Positions 1 to 8,910 of a stretch of DNA of 64,000 nt are shown in pieces. The notes beneath the pieces were generated by a model, which was not told where the DNA came from, did not search any database, and saw only the letters and a list, made by a program, of their open reading frames with translations. Where the stretch lies: the NCBI GenBank assembly GCA_964481575.1, contig CAYZTR010000006.1, positions 10,964-74,963 on the forward strand, read 5' to 3'. The position numbers and the translations under genes were made by a program. Each line of letters begins with the position of its first letter. The stretch's first letter is position 1. The stretch comes from UQRS01 sp964481575 (GTDB lineage Bacteria > Bacillota > Clostridia > Oscillospirales > Acutalibacteraceae).

Positions 1-458
1 AAGCAGTCAAACATCCACTTATGCTCTCCGAACAGATGGGTATCCCAGCCGAAAGCACCGTTGCCGCCGGGTCCCCAGACAAACGCCATATTCTCCGGAT
101 CCGGCGTATTGCCCGTCAACACTGCAGAGGTCTGGCTAGGCTGACCCGGTGCCCAATACACATTGCCCTCTGCATCGGCACTTCCCATCAAGGAATCACT
201 GAAAATAAAGAAAGTTTTGGTGCCCTCCGTGGCGCTGCCCAGGGCATCGTTGCCGTCCAGCGCTACAGAATAAATGCCGTCGCCCCCCAGCCAGGTTTCA
301 GTCTGTCCCCGCCGGTCAAACAGGGCCGTCCACTCCTCTGCGGGAATACAGACAGGGCTCGCTGCAGAATCCTCTGCCGCTCCGGGCAGAACGGCCCCAC
401 AGGCCAGCCCCAGGGTCAGGCAAAGCAAAATACAGAGAAACTGTTTCCACGTTTTCAT
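1..458 (-). CDS. Exported protein of unknown function (N-terminal part, truncated by window edge)
   Basis: The gene reads leftward off the window edge, so only about 152 residues are visible. ATG at 458 follows an AGGAGG ribosome site (467-474). Residues 1-29 are a signal peptide (MKTWKQF, then a Leu/Cys/Gly-rich core), with a likely signal peptidase I site near GAAED and no convincing lipobox. The mature part carries WLGGDGIYSVALDG and FFIFSDSLMG, a pattern I associate with secreted beta-propeller-like domains of the DUF5005/DUF4185 type; that assignment is tentative. It is divergent from the nucleotidyltransferase at 702. The function is unknown. Confidence 0.7.
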   Translation of the reverse strand, partial: MKTWKQFLCILLCLTLGLACGAVLPGAAEDSAASPVCIPAEEWTALFDRRGQTETWLGGDGIYSVALDGNDALGSATEGTKTFFIFSDSLMGSADAEGNVYWAPGQPSQTSAVLTGNTPDPENMAFVWGPGGNGAFGWDTHLFGEHKWMFDC

Positions 459-619
459 AGACAAATACCTCCTTTTTACACGCACAACACACCGCTGTTT
501 TTAAACGTTACAATTGCCTACTGCTATTTTACAGGATACCGACAATTCTGTCAAGGTTATTTTCCCGGCGGCGGCATAGCAAAGACAGCAAGCGGGCTGT
601 CATAGCAGGGAAAAAAGAA

Positions 620-648
620 TTGCTATTTCCCATGAAATGTATTATACT
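620..648 (+). promoter_or_regulatory. Predicted sigma-A promoter of the nucleotidyltransferase gene
   Basis: TTGCTA (620-625) and TATACT (643-648) are separated by 17 bases, about 50 bases upstream of the chosen start. The two boxes are near-consensus and the surroundings are AT-rich. Confidence 0.6.
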
Positions 649-701
649 GTAAAACAAGAGCAATGCATCATTGCATTCCATTCATGAAAAGGACCATGGA
701 A

Positions 702-1865
702 ATGATTGAACTGGAGTATTTATTGACAGCGCTGCAGGCTACATTGGAAGAGAAGCCCCTATCCCCGCCTCCGGCCGAGCTGGACTTTTCGGCCTTTTTC
801 CGGCAGGCGGAACTGCACGGCTTAGCCCCCATGCTGGCCGAAACTATGACCTCTCTGGGGGAAGCTGTTCCTACTGGGATTCAACGGCAGTTTCAGGATG
901 CACTGCGAAGAAACAAGGTACGCATCGCCAAGCAGAAGATCGCCCTGGAGGAGATCAGCGAAGCCCTGACCCAACGCCGGATCCGGTTTCTCCCACTGAA
1001 GGGCTGCGTTTTACAGGATTATTATCCCAAAGCTTCCATGCGGCTCATGTCTGACTTGGACATTCTCATTGACACGGCCCAGGCCGCCAGGGTGCGGGAG
1101 GCCATGGAATCCCTGGGATACACCACCCAGGAATACATGCAGGGAAATCACGACGTCTATTTTCTGCAGCCCATCCTGAATGTGGAGATGCATCGGGAAC
1201 TGACCGACCCCACTGAGGTGGATTACACTTATCTGCTGGGGGCTTGGGATCGGGCCTTGCCGGATGCAGAAGGCAGTTACAGCTACCACATGACCCACGA
1301 GGACTTTTACATCTTTCATATTTCCCATCTGGCCAAGCACCTGCTCCATGAACAGGTAACGGCCCGACAGGTGGCCGATCTGTGGATCCTGCTTCGGCGA
1401 TTCCGGGATACCTACGATTGGGCCTATATCCAGGAGGAGCTGGATAAGGCCGGGCTGATGCCCTTCGGGGAGCATATTCGCCGTCTGGCCTGCTGCTGGT
1501 TCGGGCAGGAAGCCTGGGATCCCTTTCTGCAGGAGTTATCCCGCCACATTCTGGAACAGCGGGAAAACTTCACCGGCTTCGGCAATGTGGAACTGGCCCT
1601 GCAATATAGCGGGCAAACCGGCCGGGGGGTCAAGTTCCGTTATACCTTGCGGCGGATTTTCCTGCCTCTGTCCTCCATGCAAACCCTCTACCCGGTTTTG
1701 AAACAGGTGCCGGTGCTGCTGCCGGTGTTTTGGCCGGTACGGTGGTGCTCCCTGCTGTTCTTCCACAGGGATCGGGTACGAACCCGGCTGCAGCAGGACA
1801 AAAACATGGATCCGGAAAAGGCCAGGGCCTTCCATGATTACATGAAAAAACTGGGGCTCAAATAG
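702..1865 (+). CDS. Nucleotidyltransferase family protein (NTP_transf_5 type)
   Basis: About 387 residues. The core LKGCVLQDYYPK, followed by RLMSDLDILID near residues 105-135, matches the Lys-Gly and Asp-x-Asp nucleotidyl-transfer signature of the uncharacterised NTP_transf_5 family. Members often sit in polysaccharide or peptide-modification loci, but the acceptor is unknown. Start choice: ATG at 702 has AAAAGGA about 8 bases upstream, whereas the earlier in-frame ATGs at 663 and 684 have no clear ribosome site. The gene stands alone with its own promoter and a downstream hairpin at 1949. The substrate cannot be told from the sequence. Confidence 0.75.
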   Translation: MIELEYLLTALQATLEEKPLSPPPAELDFSAFFRQAELHGLAPMLAETMTSLGEAVPTGIQRQFQDALRRNKVRIAKQKIALEEISEALTQRRIRFLPLKGCVLQDYYPKASMRLMSDLDILIDTAQAARVREAMESLGYTTQEYMQGNHDVYFLQPILNVEMHRELTDPTEVDYTYLLGAWDRALPDAEGSYSYHMTHEDFYIFHISHLAKHLLHEQVTARQVADLWILLRRFRDTYDWAYIQEELDKAGLMPFGEHIRRLACCWFGQEAWDPFLQELSRHILEQRENFTGFGNVELALQYSGQTGRGVKFRYTLRRIFLPLSSMQTLYPVLKQVPVLLPVFWPVRWCSLLFFHRDRVRTRLQQDKNMDPEKARAFHDYMKKLGLK

Positions 1866-1948
1866 TCTCCTCACCGCCACGGCTGCTTCGGATTTTTCGC
1901 GCAACTGTGCGAAAAATATAGAACGTATAAAACTAGTATAAAAAACAA

Positions 1949-1995
1949 ATTGCCATCCGCTGAAAATTCGTCAGATTTTGCGGATGGCAATTTTT
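1949..1995 (+). terminator. Intrinsic terminator after the nucleotidyltransferase
   Basis: A perfect 12-bp stem (ATTGCCATCCGC, 1949-1960; GCGGATGGCAAT, 1980-1991) with a 19-base loop is followed by a T run. It lies about 80 bases after the stop codon. Confidence 0.75.
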
Positions 1996-2003
1996 CAGGA
2001 AAT

Positions 2004-2012
2004 TGCTATAAT
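2004..2012 (+). promoter_or_regulatory. Extended -10 element upstream of the antiporter
   Basis: TGCTATAAT is an extended -10 box 35 bases before the antiporter start. No convincing -35 box is found, because that position falls in the preceding terminator. Confidence 0.45.
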
Positions 2013-2046
2013 AAAAACGTATCGTTCGCAAAAGGAAGGAATCCAT

Positions 2047-3336
2047 ATGAGCACCCTGTCTGTTTTAAAAGATTTGGCCATTGTCATTCTGGCCGCGGAA
2101 GTTTTCGGCCTTCTGGCCCGGTATGTAAAGGTGCCCCAGGTAGTGGGGCATATTCTGGCCGGTCTGATCATCGGGCCCACTTTTCTCAACGTTGTCCGGA
2201 ATGAGGACTTTCTCACCGGCGCCGCCGAGGTAGGGGTCATCCTGCTGATGTTTTCCGCCGGTCTGGGCACCAGCCTGGAGGATTTGATCCGCACCGGTGG
2301 CAAAGCGCTGGCTATTGCCTGCGCCGGGGTTTTTGTTCCGCTGGCCGGCGGCACCCTGTTGTACATGGCCTTTTACGGCAACGCACCGGGGTACAATTTC
2401 TTCCAGGCGTTGTTTGTGGGAACCATTATGACGGCCACTTCGGTTTCCATCACTGTCCAGGCCCTCCGGGAACTGGGCGTCCTGCAAGGCACAGTAGGCA
2501 CCACCATTCTCTCAGCCGCCATTATTGACGATGTCATCGGTATTGTGGTGCTGACTCTGGTGCTGGGGATGGCCGGCGGCGTTCAGGGAGGCAACACCTC
2601 CGCCATAGCGGCCCTGCTCAACACCTGCGGCGCCGGCAGCTTTGTTTCCAGCGGTTCCACCCTGTCCGCCGCCGTACTGGTCATTCTCAACACGGTGGTA
2701 TTTTTTCTGCTGGCCCTGGTATTCGGCCGGCTGTTCTATACCCTGTTCAAACGGCTCACCACCAAATATCCCCACCACCGCAGGCTGCCCATTATGGGGC
2801 TGGTACTGTGCCTGATTCTGGCCTATGTGGCTGACCGCTACTTTGGCATCGCGGACATTACCGGAGCCTATGTGGCCGGTATCATCCTTTGCAACACCAG
2901 AAATTCTGATTATATCGCCCGGAAAATGGACATCAGCTCCTATATGATCTTCGGGCCGGTGTTTTTCGCTTCCATTGCCATCAAAAATCCCATCGGCAGC
3001 TTTGACGCTACCCTGCTCTGGTTCTCCCTGGCCTTTGTGGTGGTGGCGCTGGTAACCAAAATTATCGGCTGCGGCCTTTGCAGCCGGATTTGCCGGTTCC
3101 AAACCAACGAATCCCTGAAAATCGGATTGGGGATGATGACCCGCGGGGAGGTAGCCCTGGCGGTTCTGACCAAGGGGATCGACGCCGGAATCATTGGCTC
3201 CGGCATCTCCACCGCCGTCATTCTGCTCATCATTATTTCCTCCATCCTGACCCCCATTTTCCTCAAAATCCTATACACAAAATATCCCGACCGGCAACCT
3301 GAAGCCCATCCGGCCCCACAAGTCGGTGCCGTCTGA
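2047..3336 (+). CDS. Cation/proton antiporter, CPA2 (Kef/NapA-like) family
   Basis: 429-residue polytopic membrane protein, predicted to exchange Na+ or K+ for protons and so support pH or ion homeostasis. Roughly a dozen hydrophobic segments are visible. VPQVVGHILAGLIIGP near residue 30 and the AAIIDDVIGIVVL motif near residue 155 with its paired acidic residues (the ion-binding Asp-Asp of CPA2 antiporters) support the family. There is no C-terminal TrkA-N/RCK domain, so it is not a full KefB/C. ATG 2047 follows AAGGAAGGA with good spacing, while the longer frame from 1978 lacks a site. It is monocistronic. The transported ion is inferred only. Confidence 0.85.
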   Translation: MSTLSVLKDLAIVILAAEVFGLLARYVKVPQVVGHILAGLIIGPTFLNVVRNEDFLTGAAEVGVILLMFSAGLGTSLEDLIRTGGKALAIACAGVFVPLAGGTLLYMAFYGNAPGYNFFQALFVGTIMTATSVSITVQALRELGVLQGTVGTTILSAAIIDDVIGIVVLTLVLGMAGGVQGGNTSAIAALLNTCGAGSFVSSGSTLSAAVLVILNTVVFFLLALVFGRLFYTLFKRLTTKYPHHRRLPIMGLVLCLILAYVADRYFGIADITGAYVAGIILCNTRNSDYIARKMDISSYMIFGPVFFASIAIKNPIGSFDATLLWFSLAFVVVALVTKIIGCGLCSRICRFQTNESLKIGLGMMTRGEVALAVLTKGIDAGIIGSGISTAVILLIIISSILTPIFLKILYTKYPDRQPEAHPAPQVGAV

Positions 3337-3460
3337 TTCGGCCAGCTGTTTTTGTAGCAGGTTCCGCACAGCGGTTTCATACAAAAAGGTTTGCCAAAGG
3401 GAGAATTCCAAGCAAGGAAGTTTTGGATAGAATTTCCTTTTATGACTGTTTGAAGCATGA

Positions 3461-3514
3461 TAAAACCGCTTGTAGCTGTTACACCAACGAGCGCAACAAC
3501 TACAAGCGGTTTTA
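3461..3514. terminator. Bidirectional terminator-like hairpin after the antiporter
   Basis: A perfect 15-bp stem (TAAAACCGCTTGTAG, 3461-3475; complement at 3500-3514) encloses a 24-base loop. It has A runs on the left arm and T runs on the right, so it can act for either strand. Confidence 0.65.
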
Positions 3515-3752
3515 TGTCCTTTGATTATTCAAAATAGAAATAAATTATGGAAGCAACTAGGGGATCCATATGCATGTCTGTTTCGTCCAGAATTGTATAG
3601 AAAAACGGCAGCACGAAAAGCATTTCTGCTCTCTATACTGCCGTTTGTCTTTGAGGACATCCATAAGGAGGTAATTTGACGGTTGTTTTCAAATTACCTC
3701 CCTATGTGGTGTTAACGAAGGAGAACCTCTTTTGCGTTCTCCGCATAAATTA
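3515..3752. repeat. Gene-free stretch with three further inverted repeats
   Basis: No credible reading frame is present. Inverted repeats lie at 3603-3611/3648-3656 (AAACGGCAG, 9 bp), 3667-3679/3689-3701 (GGAGGTAATTTGA, 13 bp, extendable outward through CCATA/TATG) and 3720-3726/3736-3742 (GGAGAAC, 7 bp). The last may end the leftward HD gene. The others may be decayed element ends or structured RNA. The role is unknown. Confidence 0.5.
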
Positions 3753-4241
3753 TTACCGATAGATACGGTGCAGCAGCGTCAGACCCGTCTTGGTGCGGAA
3801 AAAGGTTTCCCCCACCCGAACGGCGGCTTCTCCCGTCTTACCGTCCTCCAAGGCGTTGACCAGATAATCCGCCTCCAGCAGAATCTGATGATCCGGGCCG
3901 TCCACCGGTTGATAGGTATGATGATGCCCAATGAGCCAGCAGATCCGCTCCACCGTGGGCTGTGGCAGACCGCAATCCGCCAGCAGAACAGCCGCCAGAT
4001 CGGGACCCAACTCCTCCTGATGCTTCCCACTGGCGTCTCTGTACCTGACTTCGCTGGCATGGATGCCAATATCGTGGGTGATGGCGGCCACCTCCAATTG
4101 CTGTTGGACCTGTGCCGACAGCCCTTCGGCCAGGCCGATGAGCCGGGCAAACTGGTACACTTTGAGGAAATGCTGGATGCGTTTGGGATCTCCGGCATCG
4201 TATGCAATCATTTTCATGAGAATTTCTTCGTTGGTTTTCAT
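3753..4241 (-). CDS. HD-domain phosphohydrolase
   Basis: 162-residue cytoplasmic protein with the HD metal-binding set: His24, HD at 56-57 (ITHDIGIH), HHH at 106-108 and Asp125. This is a single-domain HD hydrolase, probably acting on a nucleotide or other phosphorylated small molecule. There is no attached sensor or RelA domain. ATG 4241 is preceded by GGAGGTG with 7-base spacing; a GTG three codons upstream overlaps that site and is not used. It is divergent from the MFS gene across a 57-base spacer carrying its promoter. The substrate is unknown. Confidence 0.8.
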   Translation of the reverse strand: MKTNEEILMKMIAYDAGDPKRIQHFLKVYQFARLIGLAEGLSAQVQQQLEVAAITHDIGIHASEVRYRDASGKHQEELGPDLAAVLLADCGLPQPTVERICWLIGHHHTYQPVDGPDHQILLEADYLVNALEDGKTGEAAVRVGETFFRTKTGLTLLHRIYR

Positions 4242-4270
4242 GTGTCCCACCTCCGGGAAAAACTGCTATG

Positions 4271-4299
4271 ATTATAGCATATTGCCACCAAAAACACAA
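4271..4299 (-). promoter_or_regulatory. Predicted promoter of the HD gene, with embedded dyad
   Basis: On the minus strand TTGTGT (4294-4299) and TATAAT (4271-4276) are 17 bases apart, with a TG extension before the -10. The dyad TGCTAT-GATT-ATAGCA (4264-4279) overlaps the -10 and could be an operator shared with the divergent MFS gene. Confidence 0.6.
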
Positions 4300-5519
4300 T
4301 GCGCGAAAGGATGAAAACGCCCTTGTCAACCGTAACATATCGCAGCACCCGTATTGCCTGCTACATCGGGTATGTGGTGCAGGCCATTATCAACAATCTG
4401 TCTCCGGTTTTGTTCATTGTTTATCAGGATCGGTTCCAGATTGACTATTCCAGGCTGTCCTTTTTAGTTCTGGTGAACTTTCTAACCCAGCTTCTGGTGG
4501 ATGTACTGTCGGTACGTCTGGTGGACAAAATTGGGTACCGGGTTTCCATTACGGCCGCCCATATATTCTCCGCATTGGGGCTTTGCTTGCTGGGGCTCCT
4601 GCCCCGGCTGATTTCCCCCTATGCCGGTCTGCTCCTGGCCACGGTGGTCTGCGCTGCCGGTTCGGGACTCATTGAGGTGCTGGTTTCTCCTACCATTGAA
4701 GCCCTGCCCTTACCCAACAAATCCTCCCAGATGAGTCTGCTTCACTCCTTTTACTGCTGGGGACAGCTGGCAGTGGTACTGCTGTCCACCCTGCTGCTCC
4801 AGGCGGCCGGCCACGATCACTGGTACCTGTTGCCGCTGCTGTGGGCGGTACTCCCCCTGGCCAATTTGATCCTGTTTTTGCGTGTACCCATTGTGGAACC
4901 AACACCGGAGGAAAAGTCCTCCGTCCGCTGTATGCTGACCTCCCGGCTCTTTCTCGTGTCCCTGGTGCTGATGCTCTGCGCCGGTGCTGCCGAGCTGGCC
5001 ATGAGCCAATGGAGTTCCCTGTTTGCTGAAAAGAGCCTGGGCATTTCCAAAGTGGCGGGGGATCTGCTGGGGCCCTGCATGTTCGCCCTATTGATGGGAA
5101 CCGGCCGTTTGCTTTACGGCATCTTCGGCAAATACTGGAATATCCAAAAGGGGCTGATGCTCTGTGCCGGGCTCAGCGTTCTTTCCTATCTCATTGCGTC
5201 CCTGTCTCCCCGGCCCACGCTGTCCCTGGTGGGATTTGCCCTGGGCGGTCTGGCCGTCAGCCTCATGTGGCCCGGCACCTTCAGTCTGTCGGCAGAATAC
5301 TTCCCCAAAGGGGGAACAGCCATGTTTGCCCTTCTGGCGGTCTTTGGAGATTTAGGCTGTGCCACCGGCCCCGCCCTGACCGGCTTTGTTTCTGACTGGG
5401 CGGAGGAAACCCCCGCCATTTCCATGAACAGCCTGAATGCAGGGTTGCTGACCGGCACAGTGTTCGGCATTCTCATGCTGGCATCCCTGCTGCTCCTGCG
5501 GCTCAGAAAAACAAAGTAA
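4299..5519 (+). CDS. Major facilitator superfamily transporter
   Basis: 406-residue integral membrane protein with about 12 hydrophobic segments. VRLVDKIGYRVSITAAH near residue 70 resembles the loop 2-3 signature of MFS carriers, and a second half begins after residue 205. The general look is of sugar or drug MFS proteins; the substrate cannot be assigned. The start is uncertain: ATG 4299 has no clear ribosome site, and ATG 4311 follows AAAGG too closely. It ends at a strong bidirectional terminator. It lies divergent from the HD gene, but no functional link is evident. Confidence 0.8.
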   Translation: MRERMKTPLSTVTYRSTRIACYIGYVVQAIINNLSPVLFIVYQDRFQIDYSRLSFLVLVNFLTQLLVDVLSVRLVDKIGYRVSITAAHIFSALGLCLLGLLPRLISPYAGLLLATVVCAAGSGLIEVLVSPTIEALPLPNKSSQMSLLHSFYCWGQLAVVLLSTLLLQAAGHDHWYLLPLLWAVLPLANLILFLRVPIVEPTPEEKSSVRCMLTSRLFLVSLVLMLCAGAAELAMSQWSSLFAEKSLGISKVAGDLLGPCMFALLMGTGRLLYGIFGKYWNIQKGLMLCAGLSVLSYLIASLSPRPTLSLVGFALGGLAVSLMWPGTFSLSAEYFPKGGTAMFALLAVFGDLGCATGPALTGFVSDWAEETPAISMNSLNAGLLTGTVFGILMLASLLLLRLRKTK

Positions 5520-5533
5520 TTCAAATAAAAACT

Positions 5534-5580
5534 GCCCCCGGTCATCCACGCAGCTGCGCGGACGACCGGGGGCTTATTTT
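5534..5580. terminator. Bidirectional terminator between MFS gene and ABC exporter
   Basis: A 10-bp GC-rich stem (GCCCCCGGTC, 5534-5543; GACCGGGGGC, 5564-5573) is flanked by TTATTTT on the right and AAAAACT on the left. It ends the rightward MFS transcript and the long leftward operon. Confidence 0.85.
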
Positions 5581-5648
5581 ATCGAAACTGATTCACACAC
5601 CATTGGTTTTCCCCAGTGGGACGAAACTGCCCGTTGCGGCCAATGCCA

Positions 5649-7961
5649 TCATTCCAGGCCGCGCATGGCCAGCGCCTTACTCTGCAACTGCATCAGCTTA
5701 TAATAGGTACCCTTTTGATGGATCAATTCCAAATGGGTGCCTTCTTCAGTGATGCGGCCGTCATCCAGCACCACCAGCCGGTCAGCGTTCCGCAACGTGG
5801 AAAGCCGATGGGCAATGGACAGCGTGGTTCGGCCCTTGGTCAGCCGATCCAGAGCGTCCTGAATAGCCAGCTCGGTCTCGGTATCCACCGAGGCGGTGGC
5901 CTCGTCCAGAATCAAAATCCGGGGATTGGCCAGAATGGCCCGGGCAATGGAAATCCGCTGCCGTTCCCCACCGGACAGGGCCTGGCCGGAGGAACCAATG
6001 ACGGTATCGTAGCCGTCCGGCATCCGACAGATAAAGTCATGGGCCGAGGCGGCAATGGCGGCGGCCACCACCTCCTCATGCGTGGCGTTTTCCTTGGCAT
6101 AGGCAATGTTCTGCTCCACCGTACCCATAAAAATATAAGTCTCCTGCGACACCATGGCAATATTGCCCCGGAACTCGGAAAAGGCCAGATCACGGATGTT
6201 GACCCCATCCATGAAAATCTCCCCCTCCTTGGGGTCATACAGCCGGTTAATCAGATTCACCAGGGTGGATTTTCCGGCGCCGCTGCGGCCCACAATCCCC
6301 AGGTATTCCCCGGGAGCCACATGCAGGTTAATATCCCGCAGCACCTCATGATGGGGCTCATAGCCAAAGGTCACATGCCGCAGCTCAATCTCCCCCCGGA
6401 AGACCTGCAAATGCACCGGCTGCTCCGGTTCGGTCACCTCGGGAATGGCGTCCAGAATCTCAAAAATCCGCTGGGCGGCATTGGTGGTATCGGTCCACTG
6501 GCGGAAAACCTGGGACAGAAAGTTCAGCGGCCCGCTGAGCTGGGAGACATAGGAAGCAAAGGTAATCAGCACGCCCAGCTCAATCCCCTGCCCCCGGAGC
6601 ACCAGCCAGGAGCCGAAGCCCCAGACGGCAAACAGCGCCAGATTCTGCACTGCGGCATACAGCGCATTGAACTTATTGTCAAACTTCACAATGTTCAGCT
6701 CGGCGGTACGCACCCGGGTATTGTACTTGGCAAACCGCTGAATCTCCCGATCCTCCTGGCCGAATGCTTTCACCACCCGGGCACCGGTGATATTATCATG
6801 AAGCTGGCTATTAAGACTGCGGGTAGCCCGGTGCCGCTTGCCAAACAGGTGCCACAGCCGAGGCAGCATCCGAACGCTCAAATAAGGCAGCAGGGGCAGC
6901 AGAATCAGAGAAACAATCCCCAACCGCCAATTCATGGTCATCATAATCACCACAGTGGAGATCAGGGTAAAGGTATTGGTAAAAACAAAGGGCAGCTGAT
7001 CAATGAAAAAATTCAGCACCCGATTGGAATCATCCAGCACCCGGGTCATGAGAGAACCGGTCTGGCGGGAGGCATAAAAACTGATGGACAGCCGCCCCAT
7101 GGCGCCGAACACATCCCCCCGGATATTCTTGACCACATCCGGCACAATGTGGGCGGAGGCAATGGAATGCACCACCTCCACCAAAAATCCCAGCAGCTTG
7201 GTAAACAGCATGGTCACCACAATGGCGGCCAAACCGGCCAGGCCGGACCGGAACCACCCCAGAGAATCTGTGGTGGCCGAACCACCCAGCACCTGATCGT
7301 ACAACACCTTGCCGTTCAGGTAGGGCCAGGCCAGCCCCAGCAGCGAGGAAAGAAAGTAGCAAAACAGCATCAAAACGATCTGGGGGATAAAGGGCTTGAA
7401 ATACCCCAGAATCCGGAAGAAAATCCCCTTCCGATCCATACATTTGGGGCAGATCTTCCGCCGGGGATCCGGATAAGCCGTTCCGCACTTGGGGCAGTAG
7501 GCCTCCGGCTCGGTATCCTGCAAATCCCGCTGGGTCAGGGGTTCCCCGGCCTTCAGCTTATCAAAGGCACTGCAGAACCGGCGGGCATCCCCCACAAACT
7601 GGCCGGAAAAGGCCGCCAGATGCACCGGCTGTCCCTGGACCTCACCGACTACGGCGCCGCCCACCACCCGGTACTCCACCTCCAGGCGGGTGACCGACTC
7701 CAGATCCAGGGCGGAAAGATCCCAAGCCCTGGGGGAAGGCAAAAATTCCCCCTTTTTTCCATAGGCGGAAAAAACCTTAGGATCCGTGGGAACAGGGGCG
7801 GCAGCAGCCACAAACAAACTGTCCCGGGTCAGCAGCAGATAGGTATCGCCGAATTCACAGTGGAGATCAATGTCACACTGGGTATAGCAAAGGATCTCCT
7901 CCTGCAAAAGATCCTGCTGCCGCAAGGCGGATAATAAATCCGCCGGAATAGGGTTCTGCAA
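5649..7961 (-). CDS. ABC exporter (fused permease-ATPase) with N-terminal zinc-ribbon extension
   Basis: 770-residue type I half-exporter. Residues 1-150 are an unusual soluble region. Residues 156-174 form a zinc ribbon with two CPKC motifs. Six membrane segments follow (about 185-490), then the nucleotide-binding domain with Walker A GRSGAGKST, signature LSGGERQRISIARAIL and Walker B ILILDEATASVD. The start is TTG at 7961 behind AAAGGAGGG. Ordinary half-exporters are near 580 residues, so the extra 180 are the odd part. It is the last gene of the nusB operon or co-directional with it. It is a probable homodimer; the cargo is unknown. Confidence 0.85.
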   Translation of the reverse strand: MQNPIPADLLSALRQQDLLQEEILCYTQCDIDLHCEFGDTYLLLTRDSLFVAAAAPVPTDPKVFSAYGKKGEFLPSPRAWDLSALDLESVTRLEVEYRVVGGAVVGEVQGQPVHLAAFSGQFVGDARRFCSAFDKLKAGEPLTQRDLQDTEPEAYCPKCGTAYPDPRRKICPKCMDRKGIFFRILGYFKPFIPQIVLMLFCYFLSSLLGLAWPYLNGKVLYDQVLGGSATTDSLGWFRSGLAGLAAIVVTMLFTKLLGFLVEVVHSIASAHIVPDVVKNIRGDVFGAMGRLSISFYASRQTGSLMTRVLDDSNRVLNFFIDQLPFVFTNTFTLISTVVIMMTMNWRLGIVSLILLPLLPYLSVRMLPRLWHLFGKRHRATRSLNSQLHDNITGARVVKAFGQEDREIQRFAKYNTRVRTAELNIVKFDNKFNALYAAVQNLALFAVWGFGSWLVLRGQGIELGVLITFASYVSQLSGPLNFLSQVFRQWTDTTNAAQRIFEILDAIPEVTEPEQPVHLQVFRGEIELRHVTFGYEPHHEVLRDINLHVAPGEYLGIVGRSGAGKSTLVNLINRLYDPKEGEIFMDGVNIRDLAFSEFRGNIAMVSQETYIFMGTVEQNIAYAKENATHEEVVAAAIAASAHDFICRMPDGYDTVIGSSGQALSGGERQRISIARAILANPRILILDEATASVDTETELAIQDALDRLTKGRTTLSIAHRLSTLRNADRLVVLDDGRITEEGTHLELIHQKGTYYKLMQLQSKALAMRGLE

Positions 7962-7998
7962 CCGGAACCCTCCTTTCTCCGGAAAAATACAAACAGGC

Positions 7999-8874
7999 TT
8001 ACAGCAAGGTCAGCTTCATGGACAGTTCCTTACTGTCTCCAGGCGCCAGCAAGGCCATGCCCCGCTTCTCGGCCAGGTCATCCCCCTCCAGATCGGTGGT
8101 GGCGGTACCTGTCCAGGGTTCCAGACAGACAAAGGGAGCATCTTTGGCCTGCCAGATGCCGAAATACTCAAAACCGTGGAAGTCCATTTCCACCCCGCGC
8201 AGCGTTTCGGTAGAATACAGGGACACCTGCCGGGACTGGAGCTGCTCCAGCACCAGCGCATCCCGGTAAAACAACGCATGGGTCAAAGGCAGGGTATCGG
8301 TATGATCCAGCACCGGCTGCCGCTGCCCTGTCAGAATCAGATCCGTGGCCCCGTCGATTATGGGGGAATCGCAGGTCTCAGTCTTGGCAAACTTCACCAC
8401 ATAATCGGTGAACTGCTCCCCCGGCAGCAACGGCACGTTAAAGCCGGGATGGCAACCCAGACAAAAGGGCATTTCCTTCTCATCCCGGTTGGTCACGGTA
8501 AACCGCTGGGTCAGGGTGCGGCCGGTAAGGATAAAATCCACCTGCAGAGTAAAATCAAAGGGATACATGCTTTTGGTTTCGGTGTCGGCCGTCAGCAAAA
8601 AGGACAGGGTATCCGCCCCGGCCTCCTCCTTCCGGAACTCGTGGATCCGGGCCACGCCATGCCGGGGCATGGGGTATTCCTGCCCGCCAATGCGGCACTT
8701 TTTATCCCGGACACCCCCTACCACTGGAAACAGCAAGGGCGCCTGGCCCTTCCAATAGGCAGGATCCCCCTGCCAGAGATACTCCACCCCATGGACATCC
8801 CGCAGGGAGGTCAGCGTGGCGCCCATGGAATCCACTTCCAGGTACACCTCATAATTGGTCAAAGTATAGCGCAT
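7999..8874 (-). CDS. Aldose 1-epimerase family protein (LacX type)
   Basis: 291 residues of beta-sandwich mutarotase fold. RHGVAR near residue 80, GCHPGFNVP near 155 and CLEPWTG near 260 match the His/His/Glu active-site positions of aldose epimerases in the LacX branch. It likely interconverts sugar anomers or binds a phosphorylated sugar in the cytoplasm. It sits between recN and the ABC exporter, 36 bases after recN, so it is probably cotranscribed without an obvious functional tie. The exact sugar is unknown. Confidence 0.85.
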   Translation of the reverse strand: MRYTLTNYEVYLEVDSMGATLTSLRDVHGVEYLWQGDPAYWKGQAPLLFPVVGGVRDKKCRIGGQEYPMPRHGVARIHEFRKEEAGADTLSFLLTADTETKSMYPFDFTLQVDFILTGRTLTQRFTVTNRDEKEMPFCLGCHPGFNVPLLPGEQFTDYVVKFAKTETCDSPIIDGATDLILTGQRQPVLDHTDTLPLTHALFYRDALVLEQLQSRQVSLYSTETLRGVEMDFHGFEYFGIWQAKDAPFVCLEPWTGTATTDLEGDDLAEKRGMALLAPGDSKELSMKLTLL

Positions 8875-8910
8875 AAAAAAGCCCTCCTCATTGATTGTAT
8901 CCCATCGGAA

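Noticed and set aside
5616..7934. 772-codon open frame on the plus strand opposite the ABC exporter
   Set aside because: It mirrors the exporter codons, is rich in Pro, His, Gln and Gly, and has no ribosome site or known motif. The minus-strand gene has full ABC motifs.
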